From Bolinopsis microptera (lineage: Eukaryota > Ctenophora > Tentaculata > Lobata > Bolinopsidae): a DNA stretch of 64,000 nt. Position 1 is the stretch's first letter. Each line of letters starts with the position of its first letter. Both the position numbers and the translations under genes were made by a program. The notes under the pieces are model-generated. The model ran no database searches. It saw only the letters and a program-made list of their open reading frames with translations, and was not told the origin of the DNA. Shown one piece after another: positions 12,261-25,585 of this stretch. The DNA lies in assembly GCF_026151205.1 (NCBI RefSeq), contig NC_087083.1, forward strand, positions 5,620,460 to 5,684,459, written 5' to 3'.

Positions 12261-15200
12261 AAAGAAAACCCAGATCGCCCCGGGGGAAATTAAAATCGAA
12301 CGAGAAATTAGTCGAACGAAAATTAAAATCCCCCCCGGGGGGCGTCAAAAATTCATCTGATTTACCATCTTGGGAAAACTTTGGTGACAGTTTTTAACTG
12401 TCCCCAAGGGGATGAAAAACGGTTTCAAATTTGGACGCCGTTCGATCTAACCCCCTCGTTCGACCCAAATTTTCCCCGGTTCAAACCCTAATTTCCTTTC
12501 AAACAATTTCCCTTTTTGGGGGACGGGTAAGATTTTCCAAAAAATTTGAAATGGGTTTTTTAAGGGGCTTTTATTTTTAAACAATTCGCTCGCCCCAAAA
12601 AATTTAATCACAATTTTTTTTTGGGTTTTTTTATTTTTTTTAAGCCAAACCAAAACCCCAACCACAACCCTAACGACCCCAACCCTGAACAATAAAAATT
12701 TGAAAATTTAAGTGTAAAACGTTCTTTCCCCCCCATACAAATTAGTTTTGGGCCCTTTTCCCCAATATCGGGGCCCAAAGATACAGTTTTTGGGCCCAAA
12801 GGGTTTTAAAGCCTGTCTTTTTTCCGGGGCCGAATCTCTACCGGCAATATATATTTTACATTTTTAAACAAAAAAGCCTTCTCCCCTGGGGTCCCCAGGT
12901 AACGAAACAGCCGCGCACTTCGTGCGGGGGCAGGTCAATCTAAAAATTTACGGAAACGAAGAAAAATTATTTTCCCTACCTGCCACTGACCAAAACATTT
13001 TTTTTGGCCCCATAACTTCCCGGGGCCCGGGAACATTTTTTACCCTACGCCCTTAAAATTTTAAAAAAATTTGTAATAAACTTATTCCCAAAACCCCGCA
13101 AACCTTTTTTTTTAGGAAAAATTTTAAAAAATAATATTTGAAAAAAAAAAATTTTTTTCAAAAATTTTTTTTAAAAATTTCAAAAAGGGCACAAAGAGGA
13201 CCCTTTCACTTTTTGGTTCATTTTTTTTTAAAAATAGAAAATAACGTTCCTTTAAATCTTGTCCTTTGGGTTAGGGACAAGCCCGGCGGGGCCGGGGGCC
13301 CTATTTTCCCACTTTTGTAGCATTTTCCTGGGGCCCCAAAAATTTCGGGGAGAAGAAATGGGGCCCGCGCCCTACTTCAAAGGTTTTTAGACGAGTAACA
13401 TCCGCCCCAATTATGATATTAGTAACTGAAAGTTTTTCCCCCTAAGCTGTTTGCTTTAATTTGCGATGCCATAAAAAAAAAATTTGCCGATTTTTGGGCC
13501 AAAAAAACCATTTTTTAAAAATTTTTTAAAGAAAATTTTTTTTTTTGTTGGGCCTATCTTTGAAGACTAGATACTAAAACCCAACCAAGCCGCAAAAAGG
13601 ACAATAGAAACAAAAAAAAACAAAATTTTTAAAACCCTTGGAGGATTTTCGCCGCTTCGCCGCGCAAATTAAAAAATTCCCTTATTTCCCGCTGCTCGGG
13701 AAATTACAAAGCAACGATCGGGAAAATTTTTGACATCGGCAAAAAAATCCTTAACCCTTAATTTCCCCCGGGTAAAATTTCAAAAAACTGGTAAAAAGGG
13801 TGCTTTTTTTTGGGCTTAATGTTTAAAATTTTGGGCCCTTTGGGAAACAATTTTCTGCATTTGTATCAAATCAACTAAAAATAGTCGAAAAAGCATTCGT
13901 TTTTGACTACCCCCTTTTTTTTCCTTTTTCCGAAAATTTTTAACCCCACTTGTTTTTTGTAGCGGGGAGGGCGTTACTGGCCGCGCCGCGCATTTAAATA
14001 ACTTCTCACAGCTGGGGATCGGCGAGCGCTACTGCCCCCGGCCGCCGACTGCCATGAATTACATCGTCAATTAACCACTTAAAATAATTTTAATTTTTTA
14101 AATTGAAGTTTAAAAATAATATTGTAAAACCCTTCGCGCAAAAACCCTTCTTTAATTTATTTGTTATCAATGGGCCCCCGGGGCCCGCGCTTTTCACCCA
14201 AAATTTCAAACAGCTAAAATAAAATAAAAAAGGGAAGGGCCTATTAATAAATTACTTCATTGGACTATCAGTTATAGATTGTCAAAGTTTAAAACGAAAT
14301 TTGGGTATAACTATAGAAACGTGACTAATAGGTCCAATTAAAATTTCTAAAAAATATTCTTGATCCTTACTGGACCCGTTGAAAACCCCTTTTTTTCCCG
14401 CGGCGGGGCCGGTTTGGGGGCCCCCTTTGGGCGTGCACGAAGAGGTATAGAAAAATCCTTAACGGTTACACATCATACTATTTGGGGTCCAAAAAATTTA
14501 AATATTTAGGCCTCCCCCTTTCAAAAAAAAACCAGAAAACAAGTAAAAATTTTTTCCCCGGGGGCGCCTTCGGCGGCGCCGCTTCCGCGCAAAAGGGGCA
14601 TGAAACGAAAGGTCCAAAAAAAAGGGAAAAAGGGGTTAAAACCGTGTTATTAGAGGCTTTTTACGGGAATGCCCTGCTCCGTTTACGCAGGGCCCCCAAT
14701 TACCCCTTTTCAACGTATTTTTTGGACCGTAGAAAACGTTTAAAAAAGGGTTTTCCGAGATGTTGGGGCCTGATTTTTAACCCGGGGAAAAAATCGAAAA
14801 AAAACCCGTTTTTTTGGGGAAAAAAAATGGGCCCAAAAAAAACCTTTTTTTTTTGATATTTTTTAAAAAAATTTTTAAAAATTTTTTTGACAGGTCGGCA
14901 AAATTTGCATGGAAATAGCAAAAAACACAGCCCACAAGAGGGTTTTAAAAATTTTTTAAAAATCCCCCTCTTTTTTTTTGGGCGGGAAAAAAACCCCAAA
15001 AAAGTGGAAAAAATTTTTTGCCCTTTTTTTCTTTGGTTTTTGAATAATTTTTTTCCCCATTTGAATTAAAAAAAACCCCAAAAAATTATTCACACGGGGT
15101 TTTCCCAAAATTTTTTCCTTACCCAAAAGAAACCCCCACTTTCATATACTTTATCGAAGTTTGAAAAATTGTCATTTTTTCCCGCAACGTTTTTTTTTTT

Positions 15201-17395
15201 CCCCAAAAATTTCCGAGCCCCAACTACGCGAAAAACCATTTAGGTTTTTTAAACCAATTTGGGCACCCCGCTTTCCCATCATAAAATTTCCCAAACAGCT
15301 ATAACTAAACGAGATTATTCCGTTCAAAGCCCCATATTTTCACACAAAATAGAAAATAATGTGATTTTATTGCTGACAAAATATGAAAATAATTACTCAA
15401 ATTTCCCTTTTGGGAAGTAATAGATTTGAAAAATTTTTAAAAACGCGATTGTTAGCATTTGGACTAATGGGGCCAAATTTAACTTCTTAACAAATTCGAT
15501 CCTTAGAACATCATACTAGGGTGTCCAAAAAGCGGTTGGGTTTCCTAAACGCGTAGCAGAAAACACGGTCTTTTTTGCCCGAATAAGGCCCTCTACAAGG
15601 AAATTGGGGGACCCCTAATAATTTTCCGTCTGATCATGATAAACCCCAAAGGGAAAAAATTTGGATTTTCAAAATTTTTAACAGAATTTCCTTAAAAAAA
15701 ATAAAATTTAAAATAAACACGAAACAAAAAGTTTTTTTAAAAATTCCAACCCCGGGGCAGGGGAGCAAACCAACCTTAATTTACCTAATGGGGGAAATTA
15801 AAAATTAGGTTTAATTAACAAGGCACAAAAGGATATAAATTTCAAAAATTTAAAGAAACACTAAAACCCCATAAAAAATTAAGACCCCAAATTTAGACAT
15901 TAAAAACAAAAATTGGGTCTTTTCAAAAATAAATTAAATTACAGTTTTTTCCCTTTCAAAAAACCTATTTTCAAATTTTTGGGAAACCCAAATTTAACCA
16001 AATTTGGGTGTGATCATATTAAAATTTTTTAAACTTTCCCAAAAAAAAATCGGCTTAAAAAAAAAGATGTGCGAAAATGAATTTGACGGTTCTATCGAAT
16101 TTAAATTTTGTTAATAAAGCCCAAAATGATGATAAAATTTTTGAAAATTTAAATTCTTTAAACAAACTTGCCCTTTAAACCCGGGGGATGCTCCCCCGGC
16201 CTATTTTAACACTTGACAATGCCTTTAAAAAATTAAGTTTAAATTTGCTTTTGGTGTTTTCATTTTACAATAACTGCCCCTGTTTTCCGCACAGACAAAG
16301 CCCCCCCCTTTTTTATCTGGCAAATTTTAACTGTTGACTTTAAAATCCCTAATTCGGCCCTGCACAAGGGATCAGCAGCTTCAACAAGAAATGATAGCCA
16401 AAATAACAGCAAAAAACACAATTCATACGTTGAGAGAAAAACCTAGAACACTGATTCAGATTTGGTACATTCTGGGGCGCGCGGCGCCCGGGAGTTTTAA
16501 GAAAACGGGGAAACCCGCCGCGCGTTTAAAAACCCCCCCGGAAATCTTACCCGCTCTAATTTTCCCCGAAACAAATTTCCTAAGCCCCACTTTGACCACG
16601 AAAAAGTCACGTTTTTAAAAGCCCTAAAAACCCGGGAAAAAACCCCCATCCTGCTTTAAAAGGCCCAACCACCACCTTTTTAATGGAAATCTTTGTTCGT
16701 TTCCGACCATCTAAAATTGTTAAATTTTTTTTAACGGGCCGAAAAAAGGAAAGGTTTATACTTTAAGAAAATTTTAAATACCAAAGCAAAATGTTTTAAC
16801 AATAAATTTTAATTACAAACATCGCAGGAATGTGACAATTCAATTCAAATCAGAGCTAAAAAAATTTTAAAAATGAAATTTATTTAACCAATAAATTTTT
16901 GTCAAAAGGGTTGTATCCCCGCCGCGCACAAATTTGCGCGGCTCCCCCGGGTTACGTCCGAAGTGAAGGGGCCCAGTGGGGGCACCGCGTGATACAAAAA
17001 TCAATGCAGTCAGGTAGTTTTGTTGTAAAAATTTCTTTGGGGAAATTTTTTCGAGTTCGGGGGATCTGGGAATTGGGAAATAAACCCCTGGGTTGTTTTT
17101 ACCCTGGATTTTTAAAAATTTTAAAAATTCAACAGGCTTTTTGGAAAATTAAAAACAACCACGAAAAAAAAAAAAACCCCTTTATTTAAACTCAAATTTT
17201 TGACCTTCAACGTAAAACAGGGAATTTCACAGGGCCCCCAAAGCTAACCACCCCCGGGGAAGTATCAGCCTACCCCCTCTCTGTTTTCCCTTTAACATGT
17301 GATACCCCGTAAAATTTTTGGGTTTCAAATATTAGACCATCAAACGGTCCAAACCTTGGCGCCGCCCTTGGGTAGGCCCATAAACCTACAATGTA

Positions 17396-17440
17396 CAGGG
17401 TGGGCCAAAAGCCCCAATACCCATACTTTTGGCCTTTATA
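17396..17440 (+). repeat. Degraded copy of the CAGGGTGGGCCAAAAG transposon end
   Basis: CAGGGTGGGCCAAAAG followed by CCCATAC and TTGGCCTTTATA matches the sequence at 63314-63357 apart from small changes and base-run errors. It shows that the homopolymer block is built on host-type DNA. Confidence 0.7.
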
Positions 17441-20400
17441 CTCAGCCCACTAAACTCCCCAAAAAATTAAAAATAATTTTTTTTTCTGGATAATTTTAGA
17501 AACCCACCACGTTTTTTTTTCCCCCAAATTAAATTTTCTTTTTTCCGGGAAATTTTTTTGAAAATTTTTGGGAAATGGGCCCCGGAAATAAAAACCCTTT
17601 AAATTTTTTAAATTGAAATTTGGTTTTTTTGGGGCCCCTTTTTTCCGAATTACTTTTTGGCCCCCGGGAAAAAAATTAAAAGTTATGGGCCCCCCCTTTA
17701 GATGGGGGCCCCGGGGGTTCCCAAAAAGAAAAAACCCAAGTTTTTTAATTTTGGGTTTTTAAAACCCAAGGGTTGGGCTTTCCCTTTAAACCCCACTTGA
17801 AAAGGGGGGCCCCCGGGTTTTAAAACCCCAAACCCCCCTTTTTTTGCCCCCCCTTTAGGGGAAATTTCTTTTTTTTAAAGGCCCTAAACCAAATTTAAAA
17901 AAGGTTTGGCCCCGGCCCCAAACGGGGGGTTCCCCATAAAATCCCCCCCCAATCAATTTTGGGTTTTAATTTGAAAACCCCAAAAAAATGTTTTTGGAAA
18001 AAAATTTTGGGAAAAATTTTTCTAATCGGTTTTCCCAAAAAATAAATTTTTTTTTTTTCCAAAACCCCAAAAGGGGCCAAAATAAACAAAAATCCCTCCC
18101 CATCTTCAGAAAAAATTTTTGGGGGCCCCAAAAACCTTTTTTTCCCCAAAGAAAAAACAATTTAGGGTTTTTTAAATTTTTTTAAAAGGGGCGGGGGCCC
18201 AAAATTTACCCCGGGAATTTTAAAAAATTTTTTTTTGGTGACGGAAATTTTCCTCCAAAAAAAAAAAGTAGGAAACGGGTTTTTTGCCCCCCCCTGCAAA
18301 CCCCAACAAATTTTCCCTTTTATAAAAAAAAGGGCCCGGGCGGGGGGTTTAAAAAGGGCCCCCCAAACGAAAGGGTTTTTTTACGGGGGCCCCCCTTTTG
18401 GGGCCCCCCCCGTACTTTGGAAAAAACCAATTTCCCAACCACGAGGCAAAAAGGGCCCCCCCTTTCCAACCCCCCCCCCAAGGAAAATTTTAACCCCCCC
18501 AATTTTGGGAAAAGGGGGGAAAAAACCCTTTGTAGTAATAACTACAAAAAATTCGGGTTTTTTTTGGGGGGGGGGGGGGTTTGGAAAAAGGGGTAAAATT
18601 TTCTTTACCCCTTTTAAAAAGGGGGACTAAAAAAAAAATCCCAAATTTTTTCCCGGGGGGCCCCGACCCCAAATTTCTTTTTCGGGGGGGTTTTTTTTTG
18701 GGAATTTTTAAAAAAAGGGGGTTTTGATCCCCAACCCTTTTTTTTGATTTAACCCCAAATCCCTCAAGAAAAACTTTGGGGGGAAACACGGGGGGCAACC
18801 CCGGGAAAAAGGTTTTTTCAAAAGGGGTTTTTAGAAATTTCCCAAGAAAGGGGGAAATTTTTAAAGGGGACCCCTTTGGAAAGGTTTTTGGTTTAGTTTG
18901 GGGTGGGAAAAAAAAAAATTTTAAAAAAGGGGTTTTAAAGGTTTCCCCCTATCTAAATTTTTTTTAAAAATTAAAAAAAGGGTTAAACCTAAAAAAACCT
19001 TGTTGGGGGGGGCCGGGGGGTTTTTATTTCCCCTTCCCCCGGGAAAATTTCCCAACCCCCCCCAATTTTTTGCCCGGGGGGGCCTTTTGGCAAAAAATTT
19101 TTTTCCCCTTTTTTAAAAAAAATTTTATGAAATGGTTTTTAACTGGGGGGGGGGCCCCCCTCACCCCTGCCCAATTTTCCCCCCAAAAATCCCCTTTTTT
19201 TTTTTTTTAAAGGGAACTTTGGAATGGGTTTTTTAAAGGCCCCCCCGGGTTTAAAGGAATCGAAAAATAAAATTTATCCAAAAAAAAATTTATAGGGGGA
19301 AAAACTTGTTAAAAGGGAAATAAATTTGGAATAACTTTTGAAAGGGGGGGGAATTTAAAATGCAAAAAAAAAACCGCAAACGGGAAAAATTTTTCCCCTT
19401 TCCCCCCCAAAAGAGCAAAAAATTTGCGTAAAGGTCGAAAATTTAAAATTTTTAAAAGTTTTCCCCCCTTTCCCAACTTTTTTTGGTCGGCCCCCCCAAA
19501 AAAACCAAAAAAATTTTATTTCCCGGGAATAAAAAGGAAAAGCTTAGACAAAAAATTTCTTTCCCTTTATTTTAAAAAATTGGGGGTTTTTTCCCTTTTG
19601 GGGCCCCGGGGAAAAATTAAAGGCCCCCCCGGGCCTATTTTAAATTTTTTTAACCCCCCCAACCCCTTTTATTTTTTAACTAAAAGGGTTTTTACAACGA
19701 AACAACCCCCCTTTGGGTTTTTTTTTCCCAAAAAGGCATTCTAAAAATTTTTTTTTTTACGCTTCCAAAAAAAGAAAAAGGGGGGTTTTTTTGGTTAAAT
19801 TTTCAAAATTTTTTTGGAAATTCCCCCTTTTAAAATTTTAAAGGGCCCCCTTTGAACTACGCTTTCCCTTTTTTCAGAAACTTTTTAAAAAATTTGAAAA
19901 TTTTTTTCTTTTTAAATTTAAAATTTTAAAATTGTTCCCAAAAAAATTTTTTCCTTTTTCCCCAAAAAAAAAAACCGGTAACCTAAGGGGATACTTTTTA
20001 AATTCTTTAAAACCCAAAGGGGGGGGGGCCAGGGTTCCCCATCGAAAAATTTTTACCCCAAAAAAGCCCCCAAAACCCCCAAGGGTTTCTTTTTTTTTTA
20101 AAACTTTTTTTAAACCATGGCCCCAAAAAAAGGGAAAAAAATTTTCTTTTAACAAAGGGAAAATTTTTTAACTTTTTAAAAAAAAACCTTTTTTTTCCCC
20201 CCACTTTTTTGGCCCGGGGAAAAAACCTTCTTCCCGGGGCGAAAAATTTTTTTCCAGTGGGTTTAAAAAAGGCCGGGGGGCCCCAATTTAAAATTTGGGA
20301 AAAAGGGGCAATCCCCAAAAATTTCCCCCTTTTTTTGGGCGTCTTTTCCCTCAAAAAAATGTAAAAAACGCCCCCCTTTTGGGAAAATTTTTAAGTTTTT

Positions 20401-23261
20401 TTGAAAAAATTTTTAAATTTAAAATTTGAATCGGGGGGAAGTTTTTTTAAAAAAATAAATTCCAAAATTTTTCCCCCGCAAGGGGGTTTTTGAGGGGGGG
20501 CCCGCCCGGCTGAAAAAAAACCCTGGGGGGGGGAAAGGGGGGTTTCCAAATCCCCAAAAAATCCCCCTTTTTAAAATTGGGGGTTTTTCCCGAAACTAAA
20601 ATTGGGGACTTTTAAAACAAATAAACCCTTAACCCCCAAAAACCCTTTTTACTCCTTCCCCCCGGGGGGGGGGATTTTTAAAACCCCAAAAAACAAAAAA
20701 AAACAAACCAAAACCCTTAAAAGGAAAATTTTCCACCCCCAAAACCCCTTGGGGGGGGGTTTGCCTAAAGGGAAAAACAAACAAAATCCCCTCCCCCCCC
20801 AAAAACCCCAAAAAAAAAACCCTTTAAAACCTTTTAAAAACCCCCGGGTTCGGTAAAAAATAATGCTGTTCAAAAATAAAGGGGGGGTTTTTAGGGAAAA
20901 ATTTTTAAATAAATTGTTTTCCCCATAGGGGGGGGGAAAGTTTTTGGGGAAATGGTTACCCCTTGTTTTAAAATTTTTTTCCAGTTTTTAACTTTTAAAA
21001 AAATGATCCCCGGAAGGAGGGGGGGTTTTATAAAAAGGGGCCCAAAAAAAATGGGGGAATATAATTTAGGGAAAAGGGAAACTCAAAAAGCAAAAAAAAC
21101 CCCAAAAGGGAATAAAAACACCCCCCCCTTAAAAAACCCATCCCCCCGGGGGGAAGGGAAAAAAGGGGCGCTTTTAAAAAAAGGAAAAACCTTTTGGAAA
21201 ACGGGGAAAATTTTCCGAAAATCCCCAAAATGGTAAAAAAAAGGGGGACAAAAATTTTTTTAAAGGGAAGGGGCCCCCTTAAGGGGTTTTTAAAAAAAAC
21301 CCCTTTTTTAAAAAGGCCCTTTTTTCCATTTAAACTAGAAAAAAACCCAAGGGTGGTTTTTTTTTTAAAAAATGGGGGAGGTGGGGAAAAAAGGAAAAAA
21401 AAAGGGGCCAAGGGGCCCCTTGGGAAGTAAAAAAAAATAAAAGGGGAAAAAAAGGCAAAAAAAAGGCCAAGGGGCCCAAAAAAGGAAATTTTTTTTCCCG
21501 GCAAAACCCAAACCCCCCCCGCCCAAAAAAAACCAAAAACCTCCCCGTTGGGCCAATTTTGGGCCCCCCCAAAACTTTTTAAAAGGATAAATACAGAAAC
21601 TTTTTCCCTTCCCCGGGCCCCACAAAAAAGTCACCGATGGCCAAAAAAAAAAGTACCCCAGACTTTTTCTAGTTTAAAATTTGTGGGGGGGATTTCCCCC
21701 CCCCGAATTTTAAAAGATGCACCTAGTGGAAAAAATTTTTTTTCCCCTTTTTTAAATTAAGGAAAAAAAAAAACCGCGGGAAAAAAAACCCCACGATAAT
21801 TTTTTTAACTTTTGGGAGAAATTTGGGGGCCCCCCCCAGGGCCCGGATTTTGGGGCAGTTTTGAAAAAAAATTTTCCACGTGGAAAAAGGGAAAGAGATC
21901 GGGGGAAAAAAGTCTGTATTTTTTTTTTTGCAAAGGGCCAAAACTGGCCCTAGTGGCAAATCGGTTTTCATGGTTACACGGAAAACACCGAAAAATTGGT
22001 TTGGAGACCTGCTAATTGGGCCTATTAATGGGGTTTTGGAAACCTGCTAATTTGGGGAATGCCTAATTGGTTTTTTTTGTTTTTTTTTTTGGGTTTGTAA
22101 ACCTTTCTGAGATATTTCTAAAAAAAAAATTTTTAAACCAGCAAACCAAAATTGGGGGGGAAAAAAAAAACCCCTAGGCCAGGCAAAAGAATTTTCGAAA
22201 AAACAAGGTAAAATTTTTTGAAATTAGTTTTTCCCTACTTAAAAACCCCCAAAACCCCCCTCCCTCGGCGATTGCCAGGTATATTTAAAATGGGGGGGGG
22301 ACCCTTGCAACTCAAAGACTAAAAAAGCCCCTAAAACCAATGGGGGGGCCCCATTTTTTTAAAAAATTTTTTACTAAAAAAACCCTCCTTAAAAAAAAAG
22401 TGGCCCCCCCGGGGCCCCCCGCCCTTTTTGTTTCCAAAGAAAAAATAAGAAGGGACGCAAACGAAAAAACCCCGCGATTGGGAAATAACACGCCCAAAAA
22501 TTAACAGTAACAAGCCAGCGACTCAAATTTCCCCCATTTTTTTTTTCCCCACACTTTTAGCCTACCTTTTTTTTCAAAGGCAGAGAATTCAATAAAGCAA
22601 AAAACCCTTTTTGGGGAAATAAAAATATTTTGTTAAAATATTTTACATTAAAATAAACCCGCCTCGGCATGCCAAAAAACCACAATGAACCAAAAATACA
22701 GCGAAACGGAACACCAAACCCAAAATCCCCAAAAAACATGCCCAAAGAAAACCAAAACCAAAATATGTTAACGATGCTGAGATTGCTGACACGGATACGT
22801 ATCTCGTATTTGTTCTTTTGAACATTTACGATATTTGTACGAAAAATGGATTATTTCTTGAAAATATTTGAATTGTATCTGTGGAGAGTGAAGGCTATGC
22901 AAATGTCTACATAGTTTAAATGTCTGCATAGTTTAATCAATTGATTGCGAGTGAAAATATAATTTGCTTTTGTATACATTTGGAGTGATAATACCACACT
23001 AATGATTCCATCAAATATCTCCAGTTAGATAACATGTGAAATATGCTGATGGTTTACAAGGAATCAAAGAATTTACGTGTTTTTTCCCAGAAAAGAGAAA
23101 ATACCGTACGATATTTAATTGTGCATACGAACACAAATCAAACGAAAATGTGAGACAAAAACATGCAGGGAAAATTGGATGTAAACAACATGCAGGTGCA
23201 TCATAATCCCGAGCCTTATCTTGTGCGAGTTGCACACACACTACACATGGTTTGATTGATT

Positions 23262-23263
23262 TA

Positions 23264-23302
<39 letters not shown>

Positions 23303-23304
23303 GC
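23262..23304 (+). repeat. (CA)n microsatellite
   Basis: About 20 CA units with one ATA break, ending in GCGCAC. Confidence 0.9.
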
Positions 23305-23582
23305 ACTTATTATAAATCTAGGGGCTGCTAACTCTTCATAATGTCAGTAATATTCTCATCTATCTACACAGGTAGGGCGTGGTCACACACGTGCCCCCGG
23401 GAAAATATGCTAGCAATGTCATTTGGTATGATCAATATTTACATCTCTTTCTTTCCATCCAGTACACCTGTTCCACCAACTGTGTCCTTCATTCACGGGT
23501 AATTATTGATGTCTATTGTTAATTTCATGTGAAAATCTGAATCTTCCGTAGCCTGGGGAGAAGGGAAAAATGTCATGGTATA

Positions 23583-23735
23583 TTTTATACCACGTGAAGT
23601 GGGGATAAACCGTGTGACGGAAAATGACGGGATGTCATGTGGTATGACGTCATAACACGTGACACGACGTCAAACCACGTGATATGACGGCATACTATGT
23701 GGCAAACCTTTAGAAAACATGTGATATGACGTTAT
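23583..23735 (+). repeat. Degenerate CRE/E-box array
   Basis: Alternating words such as CCACGTGA, TATGACGTCATA and ACACGTGACACGACGTCA at about 20-25 bp spacing, the same design as the better-kept array at 25.3 kb. Confidence 0.6.
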
Positions 23736-24551
23736 CAAAATAGTGAGTGGGGATGCAATGACAATTTTTTAAAGCTCTCGTTTCTCACCAGAGTGAATTA
23801 CATCAATTTCTCACCAAACATTTCAACACTAAGCTATGCAGTATGTAAGGTAGTCTATGAGTCTATCAGGCAAGCATTTCTGATATCGGGAATCGGGATA
23901 TGTGTCATGGAATGTGTCAAGAGCAGGTAGATTCCTGGCATATCATCGCCAATACTTATAAAAAATGTCCTAATTTGTGTCACTGGAAAGCTGTGCCCTT
24001 TATCTCAGTCACAGAAACACAAGGGCTGTGGGGAAGCGTAGTTTACACATTGTTTACACAAAACTGAATTGATTTCAGGATCTTAGTTTGACACGGTCAA
24101 TCTTTATACGTCTAGTCAATAACCAATTTATTTGTCCAATGTTCAGTGCAGTTCATTATATATTATAATATTATGATATATAGCATAATATATATATTAT
24201 GTTATATACATATTTTTTGTAAATGGTCGTTAGAAACACCGGCACCGTCCGGGTCAACAACAACAATCGAAAGAGCTTGGTTGAGATTAAGTTGATTATG
24301 CAAATTAATGTACACGAGGATATGCGGTATCAACGAAATAGAAAAACTATGAACAGTTATTTAAATTCTAATAATTTGAAATTTCAGATATTACAATATA
24401 TTTTGCCTCAATTTATGTATGTTTATTTTACTTCATTTCAGGTTAGTGATCTGAGAACGATTAAAATACAGCAGCCAAAAGCTTCACCTCTAAAGAATCT
24501 CAAGATTTTAGAACTCCACGCACATCTCAAAATGTTTACTTTTTCTAAGGC

Positions 24552-24735
24552 AAAAAATAGCATCATGTGCTGTATTATAGCTCTGGTAGCATTATGTGCT
24601 ATATCATAGCTCTGGAAGGCGGAAGCATCATGTGCTATATTATAGCTCTGGTAGCATCATGTGCTATATTATAGCTCTGGTAGCATCATGTGCTATAATA
24701 TAGCTTTGGTATCATCATGTGATCTGGTAGCACGA
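24552..24735 (+). repeat. 29-bp minisatellite, 5-6 copies
   Basis: Unit core ATCATGTGCTATATTATAG followed by CTCTGGTAGC. The third unit carries an extra GAAGGCG, the last ones are degenerate. Confidence 0.9.
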
Positions 24736-25327
24736 GCTAACGGACGGTAAAATATGTGTCGTTAACGACAGTCAAGGAACGTGTACTAAAAGGTGTGATA
24801 GTAGGTGAAGCCAGCTTAGGTATGTGAGACTTGACGCCCGGTCTAAATTACTTAACGAAGAAAAAACCTGACGAAAAATGTGTGAGCTCCAACGGGTAAA
24901 CATTGTAATGTGGGTGATACAGTACCTGTGTTGTTGGTGCTAAATGACGTCATGTACCAAGTCACACTACTAGAAACGCCGTAAAATCACGTAACATGTT
25001 ATTATGTATTAAACAACAGTAGTGCGAGTGTCAGTTTATTTCAGACATGTTCAAAATCTCAAAATATGTCAATGAGGGTTTGTGCCAGTCAGACTTTGAA
25101 TTCCAGACTTTGTTTCCGGGATTTCCCTTCCACAGTAGTATATGTATACAAATTTAAAAAGAGTTTCTTGACAAATTTAAATTTGAATACCATTTAAACT
25201 GGTCCATTTTGTGAAGTTTCACTGAGAAGTTGTGAAACATAATGTATGTACTATATAGGTAATGTGCGGGTAATTGTGAAAAGATGCGAGAAAAGTAGAA
25301 CTGTGAATGCAGCGTAACAGTGAACAA

Positions 25328-25585
25328 AATACAACGTGACATGACGTCACACCAACCCGGTTGGGGACCCTATTATTTTTTGAACGGTATTCCACTCCTC
25401 GTGACATGACGTCAAACCACGTGACATGAAGTCACGCCACGTACACGACGTACGTACGTGGAACATGACGTCTACCTCGTGACATGAGGTTCCACTACGT
25501 GACATGGCGTCACACCACGTGACAAGACGTCACACACGTGACATAGACGTCACTCCACGTGACATGACGTAACACTAAGTGAATT
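25328..25585 (+). repeat. 20-bp CACGTG/TGACGTCA tandem array
   Basis: About a dozen units of CACGTGACATGACGTCACAC with point changes. Each unit joins an E-box palindrome (CACGTG) and a CRE palindrome (TGACGTCA). Further partial units lie at 25850-25890 and 26158-26210. Confidence 0.85.

Larger units (their letters stand above)
6782..22560. other. 16-kb homopolymer-dilated block; probable assembly or base-calling artefact
   Basis: From about 6.78 kb to 22.56 kb the sequence consists mostly of runs of 3-8 identical bases (AAAA, CCCC, GGGG, TTTT in alternation). Both edges pass within about 100-200 bp into ordinary sequence. The many short ORFs here translate to Lys/Phe/Gly/Pro-rich strings, exactly what such runs give, and none shows a protein family. 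Traces of normal host sequence survive, for example a transposon end near 17396. I annotate no gene here. Degraded signal or unpolished consensus is my inference; raw reads would decide. Confidence 0.8.
22561..24551. other. Non-coding region with (CA)n and CACGTG/TGACGTCA words
   Basis: Normal-looking sequence resumes here. It holds a CA microsatellite, an array of CACGTG and ATGACG(T) words at about 23580-23730 and an AT-only stretch near 24155-24215. No exon could be supported. Confidence 0.5.

Noticed and set aside
11640-14060. Ribosomal DNA suspected from GC-rich islands
   Set aside because: No conserved rRNA stretch could be read; the GC islands are short and distorted.
6782-22560. About a hundred ORFs of 60-160 codons on both strands
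   Set aside because: They arise from homopolymer runs, overlap each other in several frames and show no domain or codon pattern.
24223-24609. 128-codon plus-strand ORF
   Set aside because: Its end runs into a 29-bp minisatellite and the rest is low-complexity AT-rich translation; no support.
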